DNA of 7,292 nucleotides. Origin: Hyphomicrobiales bacterium (lineage in GTDB: Bacteria > Pseudomonadota > Alphaproteobacteria > Rhizobiales > Aestuariivirgaceae). Position numbers and translations under genes: made by a program. Below are positions 1 through 6,530 of this stretch, piece after piece. Positions within the stretch are counted from its first letter, which is position 1. The number at the start of each line of letters is the position of its first letter. Below the pieces are notes generated by a model. It was not told the DNA's origin. It ran no database searches and saw only the letters and a program-made list of their open reading frames with translations. Location of the stretch: contig JALSNA010000429.1 of the NCBI GenBank assembly GCA_026987255.1, positions 1 to 7,292 of the forward strand, in the 5' to 3' direction.

Positions 1-4
1 GATT

Positions 5-30
5 GGGGTGGTTGGCAGGGGGGAGGATGG
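5..30 (+). other. G-rich tract, possible two-tetrad G-quadruplex
   Basis: Six runs of two or more G lie within 26 bases (5-8, 10-11, 14-15, 18-23, 25-26 and 29-30), separated by one to three bases. This could form a two-layer G-quadruplex on the + strand just upstream of the first promoter. Only two runs reach four Gs, so a stable structure is uncertain. No gene is visible in bases 1-47, which may be the tail of an upstream intergenic region. Confidence 0.25.
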
Positions 31-47
31 TCTTTTGATGAAAATGC

Positions 48-77
48 TTGTATACGTATATGCAGATATTCTATAAT
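48..77 (+). promoter_or_regulatory. Sigma70-type promoter of the Met-rich secreted protein gene
   Basis: A perfect -10 hexamer TATAAT lies at 72-77. A -35-like TTGTAT lies at 48-53, giving an 18-base spacer. The predicted start of transcription is about 84-85, giving a 5' leader of roughly 43 bases before the ATG at 128. The element sits in an AT-rich island (about 48-86) in otherwise GC-rich DNA. A perfect 10-bp palindrome, TATACGTATA, lies at 51-60, overlapping the end of the -35 and the spacer, so the promoter may also carry an operator. ATATGCA occurs twice (58-64 and 76-82). Confidence 0.6.
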
Positions 78-127
78 ATGCATACATTGGGGGCGCGGCA
101 GACACTTTTTCCATGGAGGGGAACACC

Positions 128-790
128 ATGAAACGCATCTTCACCGCCCTTTTCGGCGCCGCCATCGTGACCATCGCCACCGCCGGCGCGGGTCTTTCCG
201 CGGGCACAGGCAAGCCCGATTCCGAACACAAGTTCGAGAAGGCGGTGGGCTATTACACCCAGTGCAAGCAGGCCTCGCGCAAGGAGTTCGAGGACATCAA
301 GCCCTATCTGCGCGCCTTCACCGATTCCGAAATCCTGGGCGAAACCGTCAACGATCCGGAAAAGTTCTTCAAGCTGATGGAAATCCTCAACGATCCGCGC
401 ACCATCCATGTCATGATGAACTGCGCCACCGAGCCGGTCATGTGGGATACCTGGATGCGCGGCCTGACCAATTATCCCAAGCTCATGTCGGCCATGGTCA
501 AGATGATGAATCCGCAAGGCATGATGAAATGGATGATGGCCCCCATGAATCCGAAAATCTGGCGCTCCATGCTGAGCCACATGGATCCGGCCCGGTATGC
601 CCGCTGGACCACCGCCATGACCAACGCCGATTTCTACAAGCCGCTGACGGATTTCTACAAGCCGGAATGGTATGAGCCGCGCCTGGCCTGGCTGGCCGAT
701 CCCAAAAGCTACGATCCCCTCGTCCAGGCCCTGCAGATCCCCGGCCTTGCCACCACCGCGCCGGACAAGGACAAGACGGCTGCCGAATAA
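128..790 (+). CDS. Secreted Met-rich protein with a 13-residue tandem repeat, family not recognised
   Basis: The product is 220 aa. I start it at ATG 128 because GGAGGGG (115-121) lies six bases upstream; the in-frame ATG at 113 has no ribosome binding site. Residues 1-25 look like a Sec signal peptide (KR, then a hydrophobic stretch, then small residues near a likely cleavage site around 21-25), so a periplasmic or secreted location is inferred. Residues 75-198 form a degenerate tandem repeat with a period near 13. An Asn/Asp/Glu-Pro step recurs with Pro at 77, 90, 103, 117, 129, 142, 154, 179 and 192, with a bulky or aromatic residue three after Pro and Leu/Met/Trp six after. Residues 84-164 hold 17 methionines. 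Two cysteines (47, 99) could pair. Met richness might suggest metal or oxidant chemistry, but nothing shows this directly. The gene has its own promoter and is probably independent of rpsF. Confidence 0.85.
   Translation: MKRIFTALFGAAIVTIATAGAGLSAGTGKPDSEHKFEKAVGYYTQCKQASRKEFEDIKPYLRAFTDSEILGETVNDPEKFFKLMEILNDPRTIHVMMNCATEPVMWDTWMRGLTNYPKLMSAMVKMMNPQGMMKWMMAPMNPKIWRSMLSHMDPARYARWTTAMTNADFYKPLTDFYKPEWYEPRLAWLADPKSYDPLVQALQIPGLATTAPDKDKTAAE
629..664 (+). repeat. 15-bp direct repeat inside the Met-rich protein gene
   Basis: GATTTCTACAAGCCG occurs perfectly at 629-643 and 650-664, offset by 21 bases. It encodes the peptide DFYKP twice (residues 168-172 and 175-179) in a seven-residue duplication at the C-terminal side of the 13-residue repeat region. 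Identity at synonymous positions suggests a fairly recent in-frame duplication. Confidence 0.75.
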
Positions 791-803
791 GGTCATTTTC
801 TCC

Positions 804-830
804 TTGCGCGCCGGAGCGATCCGGTATAAG
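804..830 (+). promoter_or_regulatory. Candidate promoter of the rpsF operon
   Basis: TTGCGC at 804-809 (or CTTGCG from 803) and TATAAG at 825-830 resemble -35 and -10 hexamers as found in alphaproteobacteria. The spacer is 15 bases measured from TTGCGC, which is short. The spacer holds a perfect dyad, CCGGA (811-815) and TCCGG (820-824) around GCGA, which could be an operator or chance. It begins only 14 bases after the preceding stop codon. If it is used, the rpsF leader is about 220 bases long. I see no intrinsic terminator between the preceding gene and this promoter. Confidence 0.45.
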
Positions 831-1060
831 CACCCCTCTGCATCTGTTTGGCTGGAGGCTGAACGGAGGGCCGCCTTGCGCGGCAGGGTGAACGTGGCGG
901 CGCATCCCTCTTTCAGGATGCGCTCAAGCGGTCTGCCCGCCCTTCGGTGTCTTCGCTCTTGTTGACGGATCCCGCATGGCCTTTCCGGGCCGCCAGGGAG
1001 GCTTCGCGCCGGACGGATGAAAAACGCGAACGCGAAACCGAAAAGCAAGAAAGGCTGTCC
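831..1060 (+). promoter_or_regulatory. Long structured 5' leader of rpsF
   Basis: About 220 bases without a convincing gene separate the candidate promoter from rpsF. Two hairpins can be read. One is small: GCCGC (870-874) pairs with GCGGC (880-884). The other is a stronger perfect 8-bp stem: GCGCATCC (900-907) pairs with GGATGCGC (916-923) around an 8-base loop. In several bacteria the S6:S18 complex binds a structured rpsF leader to control its own synthesis. I cannot confirm that motif here by eye, so autoregulation is inference. Confidence 0.35.
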
Positions 1061-1480
1061 ATGTCCTTTTACGAACACGTCTTCCTGGTGCGCCAGGATC
1101 TGACCCCGGCCCAGGTCGAGGGCCTGGTGGATCAGTTCAAGGAACTGATCGGCAACAATGGCGGCTCCGTGGAAAAGGTGGAGAACTGGGGCCTGCGCAC
1201 CCTGGCCTACAAGATCCGCAAGAACCGCAAGGCCCATTACGTGCTGATGAACCTCGATTGCCCGCCCGCCGCCGTCCAGGAGCTGGAGCGCATCGAGCGG
1301 CTCTCCGATGATGTCATCCGCCACATGACCATCCGCGTCGACGAGCTGGAGGAAGGCCCCTCGGCCATGATGCGGGCCCGCGAGGAGCGCGGCCGCGGCG
1401 GCTTCCGTGGCCGTGGCGGCTCCCGCCCGCCGCGCCGCGACGCAGAGCGCAAACCCGCAGAAAAGAAGGAGGCTGAATGA
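1061..1480 (+). CDS. rpsF: Small ribosomal subunit protein bS6
   Basis: The product is 139 aa. It is a 30S protein of the platform that binds 16S rRNA together with bS18. The N-terminal 95 residues give the full S6 fold: an opening strand '[11 protein letters not shown]', the signature around '[21 protein letters not shown]' in two parts (43-52, 53-63), and a closing strand near 88-94. The start at ATG 1061 is supported by GAAAGG (1049-1054) with six bases of spacing; the open frame continues upstream to 947 but lacks a better start. Residues 105-139 are a low-complexity tail, first Arg/Gly-rich with RGG-like steps (108-121), then Lys/Glu-rich, ending in EAE. Tails of varied sequence are common in alphaproteobacterial bS6. 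The stop codon overlaps the rpsR start by one base, so the two proteins, which work as a pair, are translationally linked. Confidence 0.97.
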   Translation: MSFYEHVFLVRQDLTPAQVEGLVDQFKELIGNNGGSVEKVENWGLRTLAYKIRKNRKAHYVLMNLDCPPAAVQELERIERLSDDVIRHMTIRVDELEEGPSAMMRAREERGRGGFRGRGGSRPPRRDAERKPAEKKEAE

Positions 1481-1716
1481 TGGCCGCTCCCGCACGCAGA
1501 CCCTTTTTCCGCCGCCGCAAGACCTGCCCGTTCTCCTCGGACAATTCGCCGAAGATCGACTACAAGGACGTGCGCCTCCTGCAGCGCTACATCTCCGAGC
1601 GCGGCAAGATCGTGCCCAGCCGCATCACCGCCGTTTCGGCCAAGAAGCAGCGCGAGCTGGCCAAGGCCATCAAGCGGGCCCGCAACATCGGCCTGCTGCC
1701 CTTCGTCATCAAGTAG
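1480..1716 (+). CDS. rpsR: Small ribosomal subunit protein bS18
   Basis: The product is 78 aa, the usual length. It binds next to bS6 on the 30S platform near the mRNA exit. The family core is complete: a basic N-terminus, 'TCPF', then '[19 protein letters not shown]', '[20 protein letters not shown]' and '[10 protein letters not shown]'. Two ATGs in tandem (1477 and 1480) are possible starts. I prefer 1480 because AAGGAGG (1466-1472) is then seven bases away rather than four; using 1477 would add one Met. The start overlaps the rpsF stop (TGATG). A strong hairpin begins seven bases after the stop. Confidence 0.97.
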   Translation: MAAPARRPFFRRRKTCPFSSDNSPKIDYKDVRLLQRYISERGKIVPSRITAVSAKKQRELAKAIKRARNIGLLPFVIK

Positions 1717-1723
1717 CCTTTGA

Positions 1724-1748
1724 GCGCCGCGCATCGGATGCGCGGCGC
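1724..1748 (+). other. Strong GC hairpin just after rpsR
   Basis: GCGCCGCGCAT (1724-1734) and ATGCGCGGCGC (1738-1748) form a perfect 11-bp stem with a 3-base loop. No T-run follows, so it is not a canonical intrinsic terminator. It may stabilise the 3' end of the rpsF-rpsR message, cause pausing, or be a protein-binding site. Its core (GCGCATC...GGATGCGC) is also present in the hairpin of the rpsF leader at 900-923. Confidence 0.7.
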
Positions 1749-1799
1749 GAAGGTTGGAGCGGCACCCTCCGCCCCTAACCCGAACACGGGGACAGCCAC

Positions 1800-1904
1800 A
1801 TGAAAACGCCAGGCAAGAGCACGATGCACGCCCTTTCGCGCCCCCGCGCGAAGGGGTTTTTGCGCCCCCCTGCCCGGCCCTTGGCGGGGAGGATGGCGCC
1901 ATGA
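1800..1904 (+). CDS. Possible 34-aa leader peptide upstream of the DUF2232 gene
   Basis: An ORF runs from ATG 1800 to TGA 1902-1904 and encodes 34 residues, rich in Arg, Lys and Pro. Its stop codon overlaps the ATG of the next gene in an ATGA arrangement, a typical sign of translational coupling. It runs through the terminator-like hairpin at 1831-1861 and the hairpin over the next Shine-Dalgarno (1867-1889), so a ribosome translating it could open both. The ribosome binding site is weak: only GGGGA (1788-1792) lies upstream. No family is recognised. It may be a chance ORF in GC-rich DNA, and only conservation of start, stop and overlap would argue otherwise. Confidence 0.25.
   Translation: MKTPGKSTMHALSRPRAKGFLRPPARPLAGRMAP
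1831..1861 (+). terminator. Intrinsic terminator or attenuator between rpsR and the DUF2232 gene
   Basis: Bases 1831-1841 pair with 1846-1856 in an 11-bp stem containing one G-T (G-U) pair, with a CCCC loop, directly followed by TTTTT (1857-1861). This is the form of a Rho-independent terminator on the + strand. No promoter-like sequence is visible between it and the DUF2232 start at 1901, so the downstream genes probably depend on partial read-through. That makes an attenuator more likely than a full stop. Confidence 0.65.
1867..1889 (+). promoter_or_regulatory. Hairpin able to cover the DUF2232 Shine-Dalgarno
   Basis: CCCC (1867-1870) can pair with GGGG (1886-1889) and GCC (1872-1874) with GGC (1883-1885), with a single bulged T and an 8-base loop. 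The right arm includes the first two bases (1888-1889) of the Shine-Dalgarno GGAGG (1888-1892), which lies eight bases before ATG 1901. The structure could limit initiation unless it is opened by an upstream ribosome. Confidence 0.35.
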
Positions 1905-2884
1905 CCTCCCGCTCCTGGCTCGTCATCGCCGCCGCCGCGGGCGCCCTTTCGGCCTTTGCCTTCATGGGCGTGATCGCCCCGTCCCTGCCGGCCATCGTGA
2001 TGTATTACCTCTCGCCCGCGCCGCTGTTCATGGCCGGGCTGGCCTTCGGCGCGACGGCCGCCCTCATCGCCGCGCTCATCGCCGCGGCGGCCATTTTCGC
2101 CCTGCTCAACTTCAAGGCCGCCGCCTTCTATCTGGTGACCACCGCCATCGCCCCGGTCATCCTCACCTGGCTGGCCCTGACCTCGCGCCCCGCCGCCGGT
2201 GGCGCCGAGGGCGAGGCGGCCGATGAATCGGGCCGTGAATGGTACCCGGAAGGCCGCCTTCTGCTGTGGACATCGTTCATGGGCGGGGCCCTGATGAGCC
2301 TCACCGCCGTCATGCTCGGCCCCCGCCTGGAGGACTTTCGCGCCACCTTGCGCGAACTGGCCGGACGCATGTTCACGGCCATGAACGCCAAGGCCGAAAT
2401 GACGGCGGAGCAATTGCAGGGCCTGACCAGTTTCGTGGTCAACATGACCCCATTGGTGGCCACCATCCTGTGGGTGCTGGCCACCCTGGGCAACATGTGG
2501 CTGGCCGCCCGCCTGGTGCGCGCCTTCGGCTACGAGAGCCGCCCCTGGGCGCCATTCTGGAAGCTCACCTTCCATCCGCGCGCCATGGCCGCCCTTGCGG
2601 TGGCCTCCTTCGCCTCCTTCCTGCCCGGCATGGCCGGTCTCATCGGCGAGATTTTCGCCGCCGCCCTCATGGCCGCCTTCGCCATCCTGGGGCTGGCGGT
2701 CATGCATGCGCTCACCCTGGGCAATCCCTGGCGCGGCATGATCCTCGGCGTGCTCTATGCCGGCCTGCTGGTCGTCAACTGGCTCATTGCCCTGCCCCTC
2801 ATCGTTCTGGCGCTCGCCGATCTGAGCTTCGGTCTGCGCGCCCGCTACTTCGCCAGACACGGCGGCCCCCCGGCTGCCGGATAA
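1901..2884 (+). CDS. DUF2232-type polytopic inner-membrane protein
   Basis: The product is 327 aa, very hydrophobic, with about eight membrane segments by eye: near 5-26, 41-68, 73-94, 120-140, 173-207, 227-243, 250-271 and 278-308. A charged loop (97-118) and a cytoplasm-like segment (141-170) lie between them, and the C-terminus is short and basic. I assign DUF2232 because of this topology and because, to my knowledge, alphaproteobacteria carry a DUF2232 membrane protein exactly between rpsR and rplI; the exact function is unknown. I start at ATG 1901 because GGAGG (1888-1892) is well placed and the hydrophobic segment begins at once. The frame stays open to 1754 but would add a Pro-rich, non-family-like extension. 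CTCATCGCCGCG is repeated in tandem at 2063-2086 (ALIA twice) within the second membrane segment. Confidence 0.85.
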   Translation: MTSRSWLVIAAAAGALSAFAFMGVIAPSLPAIVMYYLSPAPLFMAGLAFGATAALIAALIAAAAIFALLNFKAAAFYLVTTAIAPVILTWLALTSRPAAGGAEGEAADESGREWYPEGRLLLWTSFMGGALMSLTAVMLGPRLEDFRATLRELAGRMFTAMNAKAEMTAEQLQGLTSFVVNMTPLVATILWVLATLGNMWLAARLVRAFGYESRPWAPFWKLTFHPRAMAALAVASFASFLPGMAGLIGEIFAAALMAAFAILGLAVMHALTLGNPWRGMILGVLYAGLLVVNWLIALPLIVLALADLSFGLRARYFARHGGPPAAG

Positions 2885-2927
2885 CATCACAAAACCACTT
2901 GCTTCAAACCTTGAAAGGAACACAACC

Positions 2928-3569
2928 ATGCAGGTCATTCTTCTGGAACGCGTCGAGAAACTCGGCAACATGGGCGACGTGGTCAACGTCAAGACCGGCT
3001 ATGCCCGCAACTTCCTCCTGCCCCAGGGCAAGGCCCTGCGCGCCACGAAGGAAAACCTCGCCCATTTCGAGGCCCAGCGCGCCGAACTGGAAAAGAAGAA
3101 CGCCGAGGCCCGCGCCATCGCCGAGGAGCAGGCCAAGAGCGTCGAGGGCGCCAAGCTGGTGCTCATCCGCGCCGCCGGCGAGGCCGGGCAGCTCTATGGC
3201 TCCGTGGCCACCCGCGACATCGCCAATGCCGTCAACGACATGTTCGAAACCTCCATCACCCGCAACCAGGTGATCCTCGACAAGCCCATCAAGATGATCG
3301 GCCTGCATGACATCAAGGTGCGCCTGCATCCGGAAGTCACCGTCACCGTGGTGGCCAACGTGGCGCGCACGGAAGAAGAGGCCGAATTGCAGGCCGCCGG
3401 TGAAATCCTCACCGGCAATGCCTCCGAGCGCGAGGAGGCCCGCCAGGCCGCCGAGGAAATGCTGGCCGGCATCGAGGCGGCCCAGGGAGATGACGAAGAG
3501 GCCGGATCGGAAGAGGCCCCGGCCGAAGACAGCGCCCACGAAGACGGCGAGGACAAGACCGCGGAGTGA
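2928..3569 (+). CDS. rplI: Large ribosomal subunit protein bL9
   Basis: The product is 213 aa. It is a 50S protein that binds 23S rRNA at the base of the L1 stalk and reaches away from the ribosome. The N-terminal domain carries the full L9 signature at 13-30 (G13, G16, V21, G24-Y25, N28-F29-L30). A long helix follows (about 41-75), then the C-terminal domain (about 76-147). GAAAGGAA (2913-2920) fixes the start. It is some 60 residues longer than the 149-aa E. coli protein because of an acidic tail (148-213) that is mostly Glu, Asp and Ala. Longer acidic ends are common in alphaproteobacterial bL9. The gap to the upstream membrane protein gene is 43 bases, so they are probably co-transcribed; a strong terminator follows. 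Confidence 0.96.
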   Translation: MQVILLERVEKLGNMGDVVNVKTGYARNFLLPQGKALRATKENLAHFEAQRAELEKKNAEARAIAEEQAKSVEGAKLVLIRAAGEAGQLYGSVATRDIANAVNDMFETSITRNQVILDKPIKMIGLHDIKVRLHPEVTVTVVANVARTEEEAELQAAGEILTGNASEREEARQAAEEMLAGIEAAQGDDEEAGSEEAPAEDSAHEDGEDKTAE

Positions 3570-3595
3570 TCGCAGGTCTTCCGGCACGAAAAACA

Positions 3596-3630
3596 GGGGC
3601 GCAGCGGCCACATGGCTTGCGCCCCTTTTT
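3596..3630 (+). terminator. Strong intrinsic terminator after rplI
   Basis: GGGGCGCA (3596-3603) pairs perfectly with TGCGCCCC (3618-3625), and TTTTT (3626-3630) follows at once. The 14-base interior has a further short GCC/GGC pairing. An A-run precedes the left arm (3589-3593), so the element may also work on the other strand, though no - strand gene needs it here. It marks the end of the rpsF-rplI transcription unit and implies a separate promoter for dnaB. Confidence 0.85.
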
Positions 3631-3638
3631 GCCGCCTC

Positions 3639-3659
3639 TTGTGCAAATCATGTGCACAA
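3639..3659 (+). promoter_or_regulatory. Inverted repeat upstream of dnaB, possible protein-binding site
   Basis: TTGTGCA (3639-3645) and TGCACAA (3653-3659) form a perfect 7-bp inverted repeat with a 7-base spacer, about 70-90 bases upstream of the dnaB -10 element. The right half read on the - strand, TTGTGCACA, differs from the E. coli DnaA box TTATCCACA at two positions. The spacing does not fit a CRP site. Either a transcription factor site or a weak DnaA-like site is possible; neither is shown. Confidence 0.4.
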
Positions 3660-3727
3660 CCGCCCGGCGCCGGCCTTTTCCCCGCCACAGTCCCATTTGC
3701 CCTTTTCCCCTCCTTGCCGACTCGGTC

Positions 3728-3733
3728 TATATT
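3728..3733 (+). promoter_or_regulatory. -10 element of a leaderless dnaB promoter
   Basis: TATATT at 3728-3733 (preceded by C, giving CTATAT from 3727) lies exactly seven bases before ATG 3741, so transcription would begin at or next to the start codon. No convincing -35 hexamer sits at the right distance (the region 3701-3710 is T/C-rich). No Shine-Dalgarno precedes the ATG. Leaderless mRNAs are well known in alphaproteobacteria. Confidence 0.5.
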
Positions 3734-3740
3734 CGCCGCC

Positions 3741-5225
<1,485 letters not shown>

Positions 5226-5231
5226 GGCCGT

Positions 5232-6530
5232 TCAGCGGTAGGCCATCAGGGCCCCGTCATCGCTCAGCACATAGAGCACGCCAGCGGCGATGACCGGCGC
5301 GATATAAACCGGATCGCCCACATCGTGGCGCTTCATCACCTGCCCGGTCTGCGGCGAGATTTCCGCCAGCACGCCCTTGGAGGAGGCCGCCAGCAGCCGT
5401 CCGCCGCCCATCACCGCCCCCGTCCAGCTTCCGCCCGGCAGGTTCACCGTCCACCTGATGCCGCCATCGCGCAAGGCTATGGCCGACAGCCGGTTGGTCC
5501 CGGTCAGGTGAAAGAGATAGTCCCCCGCCACGCAAGGGGTCTGTCTGCCGCCCAGATCGAGCGACCAGATTTCCGCCCCGGAGCCGGCCTTGAGGGCCAC
5601 CAGCTGGCCCTCCGCCGCGCAGGCATAGACGATGCCGCGGTCGATGACCGGGCGCGCCGCTATGTCCTTGATGACATCCTGCGAGGCCAGGTTCTGGGTC
5701 CACAGGGAATAGCCCTGGGCGCTGAAGGCCGACAGATCGCCGGAGGAAAAGGGCATGGCCACGATGCCCGCCCCCACCGAGGGCGAGCATGAGGAGATGA
5801 GCGAGGTGCGCGCGCTCTCCCCCTGCTGGCTCCACAGCTGCGAGCCATCGGCGGCACTCAGGCAATAGGCCGTGTTGCCATTGTCGCGCACATAGACCCG
5901 TCCGGCCGCCACCACCGGCGACAGCCGCAGCGGCAAGGCCAGTTTCTTGCGCCAGATCTGCGCCCCGTTGGCCAGGGACAGCGCCACCACCTCGCCAAAG
6001 CCCGTGGTCACATAGACATTGCGGCCATCGGAGCACACTCCGCCGCCGAAGCCGTCATCCTCGTCCGCCCCCTTGGGAACCAGGGACACCGCCCAGGCGC
6101 GCGCTCCGGAGGCCGCCGAAAAGGCCCGCACCCGCGCCTTGGCGTCGAGCACGCAGACCCGCCCGCCCACGACGATGGGCGAGGCCGAAAGCCGCCCCGA
6201 GGAATCCGATCCCGCCCCGGCGGAGACCGAAAAGATGCGCCGCAGATTGCGCCCCAGGGCCAGGTTGTGGTTGGCGCTGGAGGCCGTGCCTCCCGGCTGC
6301 GCCCAGTTGGCATTGCTGACGGCCGCCGGAATGGCCACCGGCTCTTGCGAAACCTTGAGAGCCGAACCTGTGGGCGCCAGAACGCTTTCGCGCTTGCCCG
6401 GCAGAACCGTATCCTGTTCGCCCAGCAGATTGCCCAGCAGCTTGTCGGAGGACGAACACCCGCCCAGCGCCAGCGCCCCCAGCAGCACAGAACGGCGGCT
6501 CATGGCCGGCCTGTCATCCTTCAAGGTCAT
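5232..6530 (-). CDS. bamB: Outer-membrane protein assembly factor BamB (PQQ-like beta-propeller lipoprotein)
   Basis: The product is 432 aa. It is a lipoprotein of the BAM complex that helps fold and insert beta-barrel proteins in the outer membrane. The N-terminus has a twin-Arg pair, a hydrophobic run and a lipobox ending in LGGC, so the mature protein should begin at Cys25. After a linker, the propeller begins near 75 ('NWAQPGG') and shows repeated blade signatures of the PQQ type: 'VCVLDAKARVRAFSAASG' (125-142), 'GEVVALSLANGAQIWRKK' (179-196), 'TAYCLSAADGSQLW' (220-233), 'GQLVALKAGSGAEIWS' (308-323) and a final blade to 'ALMAYR'. ATG 6530 overlaps the upstream stop as ATGA, which favours it. 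A start at 6503 (MSRRSVLL) is possible and gives a more typical signal peptide of 16 residues. It is the second gene of an operon and ends six bases from the dnaB stop. Confidence 0.93.
   Translation of the reverse strand: MTLKDDRPAMSRRSVLLGALALGGCSSSDKLLGNLLGEQDTVLPGKRESVLAPTGSALKVSQEPVAIPAAVSNANWAQPGGTASSANHNLALGRNLRRIFSVSAGAGSDSSGRLSASPIVVGGRVCVLDAKARVRAFSAASGARAWAVSLVPKGADEDDGFGGGVCSDGRNVYVTTGFGEVVALSLANGAQIWRKKLALPLRLSPVVAAGRVYVRDNGNTAYCLSAADGSQLWSQQGESARTSLISSCSPSVGAGIVAMPFSSGDLSAFSAQGYSLWTQNLASQDVIKDIAARPVIDRGIVYACAAEGQLVALKAGSGAEIWSLDLGGRQTPCVAGDYLFHLTGTNRLSAIALRDGGIRWTVNLPGGSWTGAVMGGGRLLAASSKGVLAEISPQTGQVMKRHDVGDPVYIAPVIAAGVLYVLSDDGALMAYR

Noticed and set aside
113..127. ATG 113 as start of the Met-rich protein
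   Set aside because: No ribosome binding site upstream. The Shine-Dalgarno for ATG 128 lies just after this ATG, and the signal peptide begins naturally with MKR.
71..1495. 474-aa open frame on the - strand
   Set aside because: It runs antisense across the Met-rich protein gene and rpsF, has no recognisable family, and is the mirror of G/C-biased codons. The + strand genes explain the DNA.
1754..1900. Upstream extension of the DUF2232 protein to ATG 1754
   Set aside because: The added 49 residues are Pro/Arg-rich and precede a natural membrane-protein start at 1901 that has a good Shine-Dalgarno.
1775..2992. 405-aa open frame on the - strand opposite the DUF2232 gene
   Set aside because: Gly/His/Gln-rich low-complexity translation typical of an antisense shadow; no start context or family.
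2239..3273. 344-aa + strand open frame across the DUF2232-rplI junction
   Set aside because: Arg/Pro/His-rich translation overlapping two real genes in another frame; a frame shadow.
3639..3659. CRP/FNR-type binding site upstream of dnaB
   Set aside because: TGTG and CACA are 11 bases apart instead of the 8 expected for a CRP site, and the FNR half-sites TTGAT/ATCAA are absent.
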